A program made the position numbers and the translations under genes. This document shows, piece by piece, positions 26,522-35,510 of a DNA stretch of 43,575 nt. The stretch's first letter is position 1; each line of letters starts with the position of its first letter. The notes under the pieces were generated by a model. The model saw only the letters and a program-made list of their open reading frames with translations. It was not told the origin of the DNA and ran no database searches. The stretch comes from Gammaproteobacteria bacterium (GTDB lineage: Bacteria; Pseudomonadota; Gammaproteobacteria; CAIRSR01), in the NCBI GenBank assembly GCA_963575715.1, contig CAUYTW010000022.1, positions 1 through 43,575 of the forward strand, written 5' to 3'.

Positions 26522-26911
26522 TCAATGATGTACGGTTGAGTTATTTTCGGTGTGACCTGCTGGATGACCTTCATGTTCCTTCATGATCCGTAACGTATCC
26601 GTAGTAGTCCAATTTTTACCCGAAGGATGACCATTGTCAGATACAGTTCCGAAATAAAGCATTGCCAAGGCCAACAACATTGAAAACAGAAGATAATATA
26701 TATACTTCTTTTCTCCTTTGAGATGCATGAAATAGGCACCTACCAGGATGGCTTGAATAGTCGCTATGCCAAAGGCGGTAATTAGAACCAATGGCCGATA
26801 GTTACTCAGTTGTGATACGGTGATACTAATTATGAACAAAGCCAATACTGCTACCCAAACGTTAATGTAGTGGCTTACTGGATGTGGTTGTGAATGAACG
26901 ACGTTGCTCAT
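26522..26911 (-). CDS. Cytochrome c oxidase subunit IV (prokaryotic type)
   Basis: 129 residues from the ATG at 26911, with AAGGA 8 nt upstream; a longer frame exists but overlaps the subunit III gene. Three membrane segments (about 17-35, 43-62, 71-90) are visible, with ILVGAYFMHLKGEKK, the conserved motif of COX4_pro/CyoD-type small subunits. The hydrophilic, His-rich C-terminus (KEHEGHPAGHTENNSTVHH) is longer than usual. It lies 14 nt after subunit III in one operon. The role is assembly or stability of a heme-copper oxidase. Confidence 0.8.
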   Translation of the reverse strand: MSNVVHSQPHPVSHYINVWVAVLALFIISITVSQLSNYRPLVLITAFGIATIQAILVGAYFMHLKGEKKYIYYLLFSMLLALAMLYFGTVSDNGHPSGKNWTTTDTLRIMKEHEGHPAGHTENNSTVHH

Positions 26912-26925
26912 TATTAAATCCTTCT

Positions 26926-27516
26926 TTATTTTGCGATATAGAGTAATGGGAACAAGAATATCCAGACTACTTCCACAAAGCACCAGTAAATTCCGACAAT
27001 CTCAACTCGGTGTAGGTTTAATCCTTTTTTAACATCCATGGAAATAATCCCCATGGCTACCATTCCTGCGATTACATGCAGACCGTGGATACCCGCCGCT
27101 GTATAATAAAATGACCAAAAATTGTTAGTAGTAATGGTAAAACCGTGGGAAATTTCATTTGACCATTCTATGGATTTAACTATCAGGAACACTAATCCAC
27201 CCAGAATCGCCCCCCACAAATAAGAAAAAGCCTTTTCGTGAAGTTTGGCCTCTGCTGCCTGATGCGCAAGTACCGCTGCAAGGCTTGATGTCAACAAGGC
27301 GAAGGTATTAATCGAGCCAGCAATCACGTTGGTGTGCTCGGCATATTCTGCCCAGTGATCAAACATCACCCGGCGCATAATATAAATAACCAGAAGACCA
27401 CCAAAAATGACGATTTCAGAAGCCAGCAGCATCCACATTGCGAGTCTGGCAGTCGGTATCCCCGTAGCGCTGCGTCTAGTAGCTACGGGAATGGAGGAAG
27501 TCACAGTACTGCTCAT
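26926..27516 (-). CDS. Cytochrome c oxidase subunit III
   Basis: 196 residues with five hydrophobic segments, the short COX3 form. Motifs are ARLAMWMLLASEIVIFGGLLVIYI, AGSINTFALLTSSLAAVLAHQA, FYYTAAGIHGLHVIAGMVAMGI with the conserved His, and IVGIYWCFVEVVWIFLFPLLYI. AAGGAG precedes the ATG at normal spacing. Subunits I and II are not upstream or downstream in the window, so the core oxidase is elsewhere or this pair serves another heme-copper oxidase. It is the first gene of a two-gene operon. Confidence 0.88.
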   Translation of the reverse strand: MSSTVTSSIPVATRRSATGIPTARLAMWMLLASEIVIFGGLLVIYIMRRVMFDHWAEYAEHTNVIAGSINTFALLTSSLAAVLAHQAAEAKLHEKAFSYLWGAILGGLVFLIVKSIEWSNEISHGFTITTNNFWSFYYTAAGIHGLHVIAGMVAMGIISMDVKKGLNLHRVEIVGIYWCFVEVVWIFLFPLLYIAK

Positions 27517-27839
27517 CTTTCAATCTCCTTGCTAGGAATGCGTATAAAATGGCGGGGTGTTTCAAGTCTAGGTTAGGTTAGTTTACCCTTTTCCTTGTGT
27601 AATAGTCTAGTAAAGAGATGTACTTCATGCGAATCATTCGATTGTATATCTTTGTAAATAATTGTCATAAATTATTCCAAAATTGATGTATTCTAAAGTG
27701 ATGTATTGACAAATAAAATTTATATTAAATCAATAAACTATTTTTATGAAGTTTGAATTTTGTATAATTTTATTTTTAATTTATTGATATTCTATAAAAT
27801 TTAATTTTCCATACGCAAATAACTAAATTGAACATCATC
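27517..27839. other. AT-rich divergent regulatory region between coxIII and panB
   Basis: About 320 bp without a credible gene. The half next to panB is over 75% A+T. TTGACA at 27706-27711 is a candidate -35 box reading toward panB, but no good -10 sits at 16-18 nt (nearest ATCAAT). No hairpin of note was found. Confidence 0.4.
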
Positions 27840-28634
27840 ATGAAAACTATAAACATCTCTGTTTTGCATCAAATGAAATCATCAGGCGAAAAGATTGCAT
27901 GTCTTACTGCTTATGACGCCAGTTTTGCTACCTTACTTGAAGATGCAGGAGTAGACGTATTGTTGGTTGGGGATTCATTGGGAATGGTATTTCAAGGCCA
28001 GACAAGTACCCTGCCTGTGACAATAGATGCCATGGTCTATCACACTACTTGTGTTGCTCGCGGAGTACAACGTGCCTTGCTGATCGCGGATTTGCCTTTT
28101 TTGAGTTACACCAGTCCCGATCGTGCATTGGATAACGCCGGGCGCTTAATGGCCGCGGGAGCAGGAATGATCAAACTCGAAGGAGGATTGAGGATTGTGG
28201 AAACGGTTCGTCGTTTAGGGCAATGGGGGATCCCGGTTTGCGCCCATTTAGGACTTTTACCGCAATCAGTCCATAAATTAGGAGGCTATCGCGTCCAGGG
28301 GCGCGATCCTGATCAGGCAACCGAGATTCTTGATCACGCGAAAGCCCTGGAAGAAGCTGGATCCGAATTATTGGTGTTGGAGTGCATACCCGTACCTTTG
28401 GCAAAGCGTATTACTACAGAATTGAAAATTCCCACTATTGGTATTGGTGCTGGCATTTATTGTGATGGTCAGATATTGGTACTTTACGACATGTTGGGAA
28501 TTACTCCAGGAAAACGCCCTCGTTTTTCTCGGGACTTCATCCCCGGCAATAACAGCATCCGCGAATCAGTGGCGACTTTTGTCAGCGAAGTAAAAGCAGG
28601 AACCTTTCCTCAACTGGAGCATAGCTATACTTGA
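27840..28634 (+). CDS. panB: 3-methyl-2-oxobutanoate hydroxymethyltransferase
   Basis: 264 residues from the ATG at 27840; a TTG at 27828 is in frame but lacks support. TIM-barrel enzyme with CLTAYDASFATLLEDAGVDVLLVGDSLGMV (Mg-binding Asp and Ser), AGAGMIKLEGG, PVCAHLGLLPQSVHKLGGYRVQGR, VLECIPVPLAKRIT and IGIGAGIYCDGQILVLYDMLG. It makes ketopantoate for pantothenate and CoA. panC and panD are not adjacent, which is less common for this pathway. Confidence 0.95.
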   Translation: MKTINISVLHQMKSSGEKIACLTAYDASFATLLEDAGVDVLLVGDSLGMVFQGQTSTLPVTIDAMVYHTTCVARGVQRALLIADLPFLSYTSPDRALDNAGRLMAAGAGMIKLEGGLRIVETVRRLGQWGIPVCAHLGLLPQSVHKLGGYRVQGRDPDQATEILDHAKALEEAGSELLVLECIPVPLAKRITTELKIPTIGIGAGIYCDGQILVLYDMLGITPGKRPRFSRDFIPGNNSIRESVATFVSEVKAGTFPQLEHSYT

Positions 28635-28889
28635 ATTGAATTATCAAAATAGAGAGTTTAAATTGCTAAAAAAAATTGGCTTATGCCAATTCCACGGCTT
28701 TCGTCGGTAACAGTTACCTTGACAAGATTAAACGTTGGTAACTATTTCGATGACACGATCAGTTTTCCCTGTCTATCCTGTTTAATCATCGAATTACAGA
28801 ACTTGGAACTGGAGAAGCATTTCAATGTGTGTTTTTTAAACGCTTACGTTTATCGTAGTTCTGTATTTCGATTTGGTTGAGTCTTCGCC

Positions 28890-28907
28890 TTCATGCCGAA
28901 GCATGAA
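28890..28907 (+). terminator. Hairpin in the panB downstream gap
   Basis: TTCATGC-cgaa-GCATGAA is a perfect 7-bp stem with tetraloop. A second, weaker hairpin (GAACT...AGTTC, 28924-28949) ends in seven Ts. Either could end panB transcription. The rest of 28635-28966 has no gene I can support; a 65-codon frame at 28683 lacks a ribosome site and homology. Confidence 0.45.
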
Positions 28908-28966
28908 AGCGATAATAAAAAATGAACTAGCTTATCGATTGCGAAGTTCTTTTTTTAAGCAGGGGC

Positions 28967-29356
28967 TCAACAATTTTTAGCTAACACCAATCCAGCCAAC
29001 ACCACTGCGACTGCAGCAAGAGTGGCATTGTAGAGTAGCAATCCAGCACCGCCTATCGCCATCGCAGCCATAGCGACCTTTTCCATTTGACGCCCATCAC
29101 GCAACACCATCAACACTGCTACAAGTGCCAACGCCAGCGCCAGACCGCCAATAATCTTCCATTCGGTTGCGACGATTAGCGCGGTTCTCGGCGGACACCA
29201 CCATGGCCCATTCACTTCGCAAATTGCACCATTGACATCGGGTTCAATAAATGAATAGCGAAGAACGTAGCCTGTCAAGGAGGTGATCGTTGCTAAAAAA
29301 ATACCACTAGCTGGTTGAACTGCCTTGATTAAAGCAAAAATGCGAGACACCATCAT
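28967..29356 (-). CDS. Small integral membrane protein, unknown function
   Basis: 129 residues from the ATG at 29356, chosen because AAAGGA lies 5 nt upstream; an in-frame start at 29386 would add 10. Three or four hydrophobic segments are visible: IFALIKAVQPASGIFLATITSL, WKIIGGLALALALVAVLMVL, and a C-terminal pair rich in Ala and Gly. A loop between the first and second has two cysteines (AICEVNGPWWCPPRT) and faces one side of the membrane. No family recognised. It lies downstream of aceE on the same strand with a 165-bp gap. Confidence 0.6.
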   Translation of the reverse strand: MMVSRIFALIKAVQPASGIFLATITSLTGYVLRYSFIEPDVNGAICEVNGPWWCPPRTALIVATEWKIIGGLALALALVAVLMVLRDGRQMEKVAMAAMAIGGAGLLLYNATLAAVAVVLAGLVLAKNC

Positions 29357-29470
29357 ATATTCCTTTGACGATAACAGATGAGCCATTAAAAATTTTTGCA
29401 GCTACGCATACTTTACCGTCGCCCGATTGTTTGCACTTAATGCTGGTCAATCTCGCAGCTTGTTAATTTG

Positions 29471-29512
29471 ATTTCACAAGCCTCGTCCTTTCGGGCGGTG
29501 TGATTGACAAAT
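29471..29512 (-). repeat. Left-end-like IS200/IS605 palindrome 13 nt past the aceE stop
   Basis: On the minus strand it reads GTCAATCACACCGCC, a CGAAAGG core, then GAGGCTTGTGAAATC. It matches the palindrome placed 14 nt past the manC stop (1934-1971). No right-end partner follows. It may act as a transcript end for aceE, though no U tract is present. Confidence 0.5.
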
Positions 29513-29521
29513 CTTAATTTT

Positions 29522-32179
29522 TCAAGAACAGGTCGGACTACATTTTTCAGGATTAATATCATAACATCGTATGGCTTCAAGCACGGTGGTGGCGGGAAGT
29601 TTATCCATGTTCATCAATTCATGAAGCGCAGCGATCGCGATATGGTGACGATCCACCTCGAAGAACCGCCGTAATTGGCGACGTGTTCCTGAACGACCAA
29701 AACCATCGGTGCCCAACACGCGATAGGGACGCCGAACCCAGGGACGAATTTGATCGGCAAAAGCCTTCATGTAATCACTGGCCGCGACTACTGGCCCGGC
29801 TTCTTGCCCTGCTAGGCATTGCTCGACATGAGAAACACGCTGCGTTTCTTCGGGATGGAACAAATTCCAACGCTCTATTTCCAGGCCCTCACGGCGCAAT
29901 TCGGTAAAACTGGTGACACTCCAAATGTCGGCACCGATTCCAAAATCAGCGGCGAGCAATTCCGCGCCTGCGATTACCTCGCGCAGGATGGCACCACTGC
30001 CGAGCAATTGAACGCGCCCATGGTTGCCTTGCGTTGAATGCAAGCGGTACATGCCCTTGATAATCCCAGCGTGCGCTCCTTCTGGCATCGTCAGATGAAG
30101 ATAGTTTTCATTCATCACTGTAAGGTAATAAAAGACCTGATCTTGATCCACGTACATCCGCCGCAGCCCATCATGAACAATTACCGCCAGTTCGTAAGCA
30201 AAAGTCGGATCATAGGAAATGCAATTAGGAATGGTGGCGGCAAGCAAATGACTATGGCCATCGTTGTGTTGGAGTCCCTCACCAGCGAGGGTGGTGCGTC
30301 CGGCAGTGCCTCCGACTAGAAATCCGCGCGTCCGTAAATCTCCCGCCGCCCAAGCGAGGTCGCCGGTGCGCTGGAAGCCAAACATCGAATAAAAAAAGTA
30401 AAAAGGGATCATCGGAACGCCGTGGTTGCTGTAAGCAGTGCCCGCCGCGATCCAGGAGGAAATAGCTCCGGCCTCATTGATCCCCTCCTCAAGAATTTGA
30501 CCACTTTTGTCTTCGCGGTAATAGAGAAGCTGATCTGAATCCATCGGCTCATACAGCTGCCCCACCGAAGAATAAATACCCACCTGGCGGAATAAGCCCT
30601 CCATGCCGAAGGTGCGCGCCTCGTCCGGGACAATCGGCACGAGGTAGCGGCCGATTTGTTTATCCTTGATGAGCGTAACGAGAATCCGCACCATGACCAT
30701 GGTTGTCGACATCTCACGTTCAGTAGCGCTTTTAAGGATCGGTTCGAAAGTTGTGACTTCGGGAATCGGCAATAATTTTCCATCAGCCCGTCGCGCTGGC
30801 AGATAGCCACCAAGGGCAGCGCGGCGCTCGTGGAGATAACGAATTTCGGGGCTGTCATCGGCTGGACGGAAGAAAGGCGCGTCAGCGATACGGTCGTCAG
30901 GAATCGGGATATTGAAACGGTCACGGAACGCTTTGAGCGCCCGATCACCCATCTTCTTGGCTTGATGGGTAATATTTTGTCCCTCGCCCGCCTCGCCCAT
31001 GCCATAGCCCTTGACGGTCTTGGCTAGAATCACGCTTGGCTGCCCTGGGTGATGGATCGCAGCGTGGTAGGCGGCATAGACCTTGAAGGGGTCATGGCCA
31101 CCACGATTGAGGCGCCAAATATCCTCGTCGGTAAGATTGGCTACTAAATCACGCAACTCATGATATTTTCCGAAGAAATGCTCGCGGGTATAGGCGCCGC
31201 CTTTAGCCTTGTAGGCTTGATATTCGCCATCCACGCATTCTTCCATACGCTTGAGAAGTAATCCCTTGGTATCCTTGGCAAAGAGTGGATCCCAATACGA
31301 TCCCCAGATGACCTTGATGACATTCCAGCCCGCGCCCCGAAAGTGGGCTTCCAGTTCCTGAATGATTTTGCTGTTGCCACGCACTGGTCCGTCGAGGCGT
31401 TGCAGATTACAGTTAATCACAAAGATCAAATTATCCAACCGTTCGCGTGCGGCCAATGAAATCGCGCCGAGGGTCTCAGGCTCATCAGTCTCGCCATCGC
31501 CGACAAAACACCAAACCTTACGGCCCTTAGTATCGAGAATGCCGCGATCATCGAGATAACGCATGAATCGTGCCTGATAGATGGCCTGGAGTGGTCCAAG
31601 TCCCATGGATACGGTAGGAAATTGCCAAAATTCGGGCATCAACCACGGATGCGGATAGGAAGACAAACCACCAGGCGTGGTCTCTTGACGGAAACGTTTT
31701 AATTGTTCCTCGCTAATGCGTCCTTCCAAAAAAGCGCGGGCATAGATGCCTGGAGCCGAATGGCCCTGGATAAAAACCAAATCGCCGCCGTGATCGGCAG
31801 TGGGCGCATGGAAGAAGTGATTAAACCCAATATCGTAAAGGGTCGCGGCGGAGGCGAAACTTGCAATATGACCACCGAGTTCGGCGACGTCCTTATTGGC
31901 TTGCACCACCATCGCCATGGCGTTCCAGCGAATCAAGGAACGGATGCGTCGCTCCAGGGCGTAATCACCAGGGCGACGTGGTTCTTGACTCGGCGGAATG
32001 GTGTTGATGTAGGCGGTATTGGCGCTGTAGGGCAGATAGGCCCCAGAGCGTCGCGCCTTCTCTACCAGGCGCTCTAGTAAATAATGGGCGCGTTCTGGCC
32101 CTGCCACCGCCAATACACTATTCAAGGATTCCAACCATTCACGGGTTTCTTCTGGATCAAAATCAGGTACCACAGACAT
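29522..32179 (-). CDS. aceE: Pyruvate dehydrogenase E1 component, homodimeric type
   Basis: 885 residues from the ATG at 32179 (E. coli AceE is 887), chosen because GGAGAG lies 8 nt upstream and the product begins like AceE (MSVVPDFDPEETREWLESLNSVL). Starts at 32194 and 32239 are in frame. Thiamine diphosphate motif GDGETDEPETLGAISLAARERLDNLIFVINCNLQRLDGP is complete. GGHIASFASAATLYDIGFNHFF and the transketolase-like central domain with FYFFYSMFGFQRTGDLAWAAGD are conserved. It decarboxylates pyruvate and acetylates E2. aceF and lpd are not adjacent downstream. Confidence 0.97.
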   Translation of the reverse strand: MSVVPDFDPEETREWLESLNSVLAVAGPERAHYLLERLVEKARRSGAYLPYSANTAYINTIPPSQEPRRPGDYALERRIRSLIRWNAMAMVVQANKDVAELGGHIASFASAATLYDIGFNHFFHAPTADHGGDLVFIQGHSAPGIYARAFLEGRISEEQLKRFRQETTPGGLSSYPHPWLMPEFWQFPTVSMGLGPLQAIYQARFMRYLDDRGILDTKGRKVWCFVGDGETDEPETLGAISLAARERLDNLIFVINCNLQRLDGPVRGNSKIIQELEAHFRGAGWNVIKVIWGSYWDPLFAKDTKGLLLKRMEECVDGEYQAYKAKGGAYTREHFFGKYHELRDLVANLTDEDIWRLNRGGHDPFKVYAAYHAAIHHPGQPSVILAKTVKGYGMGEAGEGQNITHQAKKMGDRALKAFRDRFNIPIPDDRIADAPFFRPADDSPEIRYLHERRAALGGYLPARRADGKLLPIPEVTTFEPILKSATEREMSTTMVMVRILVTLIKDKQIGRYLVPIVPDEARTFGMEGLFRQVGIYSSVGQLYEPMDSDQLLYYREDKSGQILEEGINEAGAISSWIAAGTAYSNHGVPMIPFYFFYSMFGFQRTGDLAWAAGDLRTRGFLVGGTAGRTTLAGEGLQHNDGHSHLLAATIPNCISYDPTFAYELAVIVHDGLRRMYVDQDQVFYYLTVMNENYLHLTMPEGAHAGIIKGMYRLHSTQGNHGRVQLLGSGAILREVIAGAELLAADFGIGADIWSVTSFTELRREGLEIERWNLFHPEETQRVSHVEQCLAGQEAGPVVAASDYMKAFADQIRPWVRRPYRVLGTDGFGRSGTRRQLRRFFEVDRHHIAIAALHELMNMDKLPATTVLEAIRCYDINPEKCSPTCS

Positions 32180-32194
32180 GCGGGGGCTCTCCAT

Positions 32195-32232
32195 TTGACA
32201 CTCCCACGAATAAATTGGTGGGATTCTTGATG
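32195..32232 (-). promoter_or_regulatory. IS605-right-end-like hairpin abutting aceE
   Basis: The minus strand has GAATCCCAC...GTGGGAGTGTCAA with a 6-bp stem (32202-32223) and a 10-nt loop. GAATCCC-stem-GGGAG-GTCAA is a form I associate with right ends of tnpB-type elements. It ends directly at an in-frame ATG (32194) and 15 nt before the preferred start. Its GGGAG could serve as a ribosome site for the upstream ATG. Confidence 0.5.
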
Positions 32233-32235
32233 ACA

Positions 32236-32714
32236 CCATGAATTCCAGAATGAACGATGTTTGACATCTACCAGGGAAGGCTCAACCAAAATGGAGGCCA
32301 TATCAAGCAACTTTGGTCAATGTCAATGGCACTACTACGTTACCGTCCGTAGAATGATGCACCGGAACCATTTAATTCAAGGCTGCCATAGCTTTTTAAA
32401 CACGCACAAGGTTTTACGCCCGAGACTTCCCCGGCAACCGCATACCTTAACTTGTTAAAAAGCACTAAAATTTTAACATGAATGCTGCGCATGACGAAAA
32501 TCAAAAAATATTTGAACGCGATTCATCCAACGGCTAAACCCAGCGGCTCTCTCGCTATTTTCTGTAATAGAAGCGGAAGTTTCTAGCTAATCAATTTTAT
32601 TTGATATGATTAAGAGTTACGCGGTTGAACTTTAATTGTTTGATTCAGATGGAAGGTTGACAGCCGGGAAAGACCGGCAACTTCAACTTCAACTTCAATA
32701 AAAAAACAGGAGGA
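32236..32714. other. Gap upstream of cheY: fragments of repeats, no gene
   Basis: No credible open frame. It holds a diverged MITE end (32611-32632) and a small palindrome AGCCGG-gaaag-ACCGGC near 32660-32678, of the same type as 37013-37030. AGGAGG at 32708-32713 lies about 50 nt upstream of the cheY start, on the far side of the leader hairpin. Promoters for cheY and aceE are expected here. Confidence 0.45.
32611..32632 (+). repeat. Diverged remnant of a MITE end
   Basis: TAAGAGTTACGCGGTTGAAC differs at two positions from TAGGAGTTACGCAGTTGAAC, the end of MITE copy 2. The second end is missing. Confidence 0.6.
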
Positions 32715-32764
32715 CGGCGCTTCCTCTCCATGGCTGAAGCCAGGGGTTTCCGCGCCGAATTTGG
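32715..32764 (+). promoter_or_regulatory. Palindromic leader hairpin (GGCG/CGCCG family) abutting cheY
   Basis: CGGCGC (32715-32720) pairs with GCGCCG (32752-32757), with an inner TGGC-tgaa-GCCA stem. The hairpin ends 7 nt before the ATG at 32765, the same distance as at 4264. No Shine-Dalgarno sequence lies between hairpin and start; AGGAGG is on its 5' side and would be brought near the start if the hairpin folds. Confidence 0.65.
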
Positions 32765-33136
32765 ATGAAAACTATTCATCTGGTTGATGATTCACCCACT
32801 ATCTTAATGAGTCTCCACGATATCCTGACCAAAGCTGGCTTCAAAGTCGAGCAATCGAAAAACGGCCAGGAGGCTCTAATTCGCTTCAAAGGTGGCGTTA
32901 AACCCGACCTGATTATTACCGACGTCAATATGCCCGGCATGAGCGGCATTGAACTTGTCAAGGAAGTCCGCAAACTACCTGCTTTTCGCTTCGTGCCAAT
33001 ATTGGTGTTGACTACCGAGTCCCAGCAGACCAAACGCAGCGAGGGTAAGGCCGCTGGTGCCACCGGTTGGTTGGTCAAACCAGTTGCGGGCAGTGATCTG
33101 GTCAACGCCGTCAAACAGGTGCTGCCGGGGGCCTGA
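32765..33136 (+). CDS. cheY: CheY-like single-domain response regulator
   Basis: 123 residues, one receiver domain. Acidic pocket D8/D9, phospho-acceptor D53 in [12 protein letters not shown], switch Thr in LVLTTES (83-84) and Lys105 in WLVKPV are all present. It has no output domain, so it would act by protein contact, as CheY does on the flagellar or twitching motor. Its stop overlaps the next start (TGATG). The leader hairpin is shared with the chemoreceptor gene at 4264. Confidence 0.9.
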   Translation: MKTIHLVDDSPTILMSLHDILTKAGFKVEQSKNGQEALIRFKGGVKPDLIITDVNMPGMSGIELVKEVRKLPAFRFVPILVLTTESQQTKRSEGKAAGATGWLVKPVAGSDLVNAVKQVLPGA

Positions 33137-34404
33137 TGTCTGCAATTAATTCTCCAACGGTTGAGAATTTCGCCGAAACTGGCTTCCAGCAACTGCAATA
33201 CGTTCATCGCCATGTGCGTAATTTGCTGATTATCGTAATGCTGGCCATGACGCCCATTCATTGGTGGATAATGCCGGAACTCATTCAGCGTGCTTCTCAA
33301 ATTACGGGATTTTCCGATAGAGTCCTGTCCACTTTTTTTAACTCGTTAGCACCTATTTCAATATTATTTATTCTTTGGTTTTTTCAGCGGACACTGGGTG
33401 GCCGAGTTCAAAACCAAATAACCCGCAGCTTTTACCATTGTCTAAGGCGTATCAGCCTGCTGGAATCAAATAGTCAGGAAGCGGCGGAAATTTTAACCGC
33501 TAGTATTGGACTCGATAAATACTTGCAAGTCCAGATGAAACTGGTCAACGAAGAAACCGAGCGTTCCGCCACCGGAATTATTCAACGAATTCGAGAACTC
33601 GACCAACTGGCCAGTAAATTAGTCGCTTATTTAACGCACGCTGATAATGATACCTTGGATATTCAGCATGAAATCACTAAAAGCACGACATTTATTCATC
33701 GTATCGGTTCCTTTTTGGAACATCTTCCTAAGCAACTGCTGGCAGAACGCAACAATATAATTAAGATTGTCGAGCAGATTGACGAGATGGGAAAAATGGT
33801 GTCGCTGATTAAATCGATCAGCAGCCAGACTAATTTGCTGGCGCTCAATGCGGCTATTGAGGCAGCGCGCGCTGGTGAGGCTGGCCGAGGATTCGCTGTA
33901 GTCGCCAACGAAGTGCGTAATCTTGCTAACCGATCGACAGAAGCCGCCGATTTAATCGAAAAAAGCATAAAAAAAGCCAATGATACTGTGCGCGAAAACT
34001 TCACGGATAATCTCGATCAGGGTACCCAGCGGGAAATTGAGGAAGCATCGGGCCTAAGCGAAATTATTGACAAATTATGGAACAACCACGAGGACATGAA
34101 GCAATATTACAAAACTCTGCTTACCGTGATTACTCAATACAATACCAATCTGGCAAATCAGATCGTTGAGACTCTTGGCAACATCCAGTACCAGGATGTA
34201 GTGCGTCAGCGCATGGATCGCATGATGAACACATTAATTCAACGTGATGAAATTTGGCACCAGGCGGCTGACGAGTTTCTCCAATATGATGGAGAGCCGG
34301 TTGGCCTGGCCGGTCAACTCAAGACCCTGGAGGCTAGTTATCTGGAAAAGGAAAATAATCACGCCAACCTTGAATCCGGCCCACCCCGGATTGAATTTTT
34401 TTAG
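33136..34404 (+). CDS. Methyl-accepting chemotaxis-like protein without periplasmic sensor
   Basis: 422 residues. Two hydrophobic segments (about 29-44 and 71-83) are joined by a 26-residue loop, so there is no external ligand domain. A long helical region follows, then the signalling tip [43 protein letters not shown]. The distal part ([15 protein letters not shown]) is a form seen in receptors lacking HAMP domains. It starts within the cheY stop codon, so the pair is co-translated. A cytoplasmic or membrane-state signal is the likely input. Confidence 0.88.
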   Translation: MSAINSPTVENFAETGFQQLQYVHRHVRNLLIIVMLAMTPIHWWIMPELIQRASQITGFSDRVLSTFFNSLAPISILFILWFFQRTLGGRVQNQITRSFYHCLRRISLLESNSQEAAEILTASIGLDKYLQVQMKLVNEETERSATGIIQRIRELDQLASKLVAYLTHADNDTLDIQHEITKSTTFIHRIGSFLEHLPKQLLAERNNIIKIVEQIDEMGKMVSLIKSISSQTNLLALNAAIEAARAGEAGRGFAVVANEVRNLANRSTEAADLIEKSIKKANDTVRENFTDNLDQGTQREIEEASGLSEIIDKLWNNHEDMKQYYKTLLTVITQYNTNLANQIVETLGNIQYQDVVRQRMDRMMNTLIQRDEIWHQAADEFLQYDGEPVGLAGQLKTLEASYLEKENNHANLESGPPRIEFF

Positions 34405-34492
34405 CTCATTACAGAAAATAGCGAGAGAGCTGCTAATTTTTTAATTTGCAATCAAGTGTACCAAGTGTTAAGGTTTATGCGCTCTTTGACAT

Positions 34493-34634
34493 TAGGAGTT
34501 ACGCAGTTGAACTTGTCACTCTTAAATAAGTATAAATGGATTCTGCGACTATGGTCGCTAACGCGACCTCCGCGCAGAATGACAGAAAAAACTCAATCCT
34601 GTATAGAGTTACAAATTCAACTGCGTAACTCCTA
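34493..34634. mobile_element. MITE-like element, copy 2, with 5-bp target duplication GACAT
   Basis: 142 bp with perfect 19-bp inverted ends TAGGAGTTACGCAGTTGAA. GACAT flanks both sides (34488-34492, 34635-34639). The interior matches copy 1 in inverse orientation over most of its length and contains GGTCGC-taac-GCGACC. No coding frame. It separates the chemoreceptor-like gene from the STAS gene. Confidence 0.9.
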
Positions 34635-34664
34635 GACATAATAAAATTTGAAGCAGAATCCGTC

Positions 34665-35510
34665 ATGCCTACTTTTGATTTTTCCAGTCTCTCATTGTTT
34701 ATCGTCACCTATCGAGAAGAAATCCTCCAGCGTTGGATGCGGCAGGTAATGATCCACTGGCGGCGCTACGGAATTAGCGAGGCCGAGTTACGCCAACAAA
34801 CCGTTCGGCTCTTGGAAGCCATTCGTGCTGCCTTCGCAGAGGGTACTGCGTGGGAAGCGACACCGGGCCAGACCGTGGTGACACTTCTGCATGCCTTGTC
34901 CGCAGAACGTGCAAAGGCGAGTTACAGCCCCACCGACACCGCGCTTTATATTTTCAGTCTCAAGTCTGTTCTGCGGGAACTCCTGGAGGAGCAGACTGAG
35001 ATGTCACTTTTAGCTTTTAGCCAGGTTCTGGGGCAGATCGACCGTGTGATCGATCGTCTTGTCATGATCAGCTTCGACGCCTACACCGAGAGCCGCGAGC
35101 GGATTATCGCCCAGCAAAGTCTGGCACTGTTGGAACTTTCGACACCGGTGGTACGTTTATGGGATCGAATTTTGTTGCTGCCCCTGGTCGGGGTGATTGA
35201 TACCGAGCGTGCGCGTCAGATTACTGAACGCCTGCTTGAGGCCATCGCGCTCTATGAGGCGACGGTGGCAATTCTTGACGTGACGGGTGTTCCGATAATG
35301 GATACCAGCGTTGCCGGACATCTGATAAAAACTGTGGCAGCGGCTCGGATGCTGGGCGCCCAGATTGTGATGACCGGCATCAGTCCCGAAGGTGCTCAGA
35401 CGCTCGTCAAACTTGGAATTAATTTTCAAGATGTAATTACCCGCGCCACACTTCGGGCCGGTGTGGCCGAAGGGCTGCGAATGCTTAATAAACGTGTAAC
35501 AACGTTATAA
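34665..35510 (+). CDS. RsbR-like protein: helical N-terminal domain plus STAS domain
   Basis: 281 residues. The N-terminal 150 residues are all-helical and resemble the RsbRD N-terminal domain (IVTYREEILQRWMRQVMIHW...LLEAIRAAF). A STAS domain follows (about 155-275: LELSTPVVRLWDRILLLPLVGVIDTERARQITERLL, DVTGVPIMDTSVAGHLIKTVAAARMLGAQIVMTGI). Residues Thr/Ser in MDTS are where stressosome RsbR is phosphorylated. rsbS and rsbT are not adjacent. Possible partner of the converging kinase; its stop abuts the kinase stop with no spacer. Confidence 0.82.
   Translation: MPTFDFSSLSLFIVTYREEILQRWMRQVMIHWRRYGISEAELRQQTVRLLEAIRAAFAEGTAWEATPGQTVVTLLHALSAERAKASYSPTDTALYIFSLKSVLRELLEEQTEMSLLAFSQVLGQIDRVIDRLVMISFDAYTESRERIIAQQSLALLELSTPVVRLWDRILLLPLVGVIDTERARQITERLLEAIALYEATVAILDVTGVPIMDTSVAGHLIKTVAAARMLGAQIVMTGISPEGAQTLVKLGINFQDVITRATLRAGVAEGLRMLNKRVTTL

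Noticed and set aside
28683-28880. Open frame of 65 codons after panB
   Set aside because: No ribosome site, no recognisable motif, and it lies in an AT-rich gap with hairpins.
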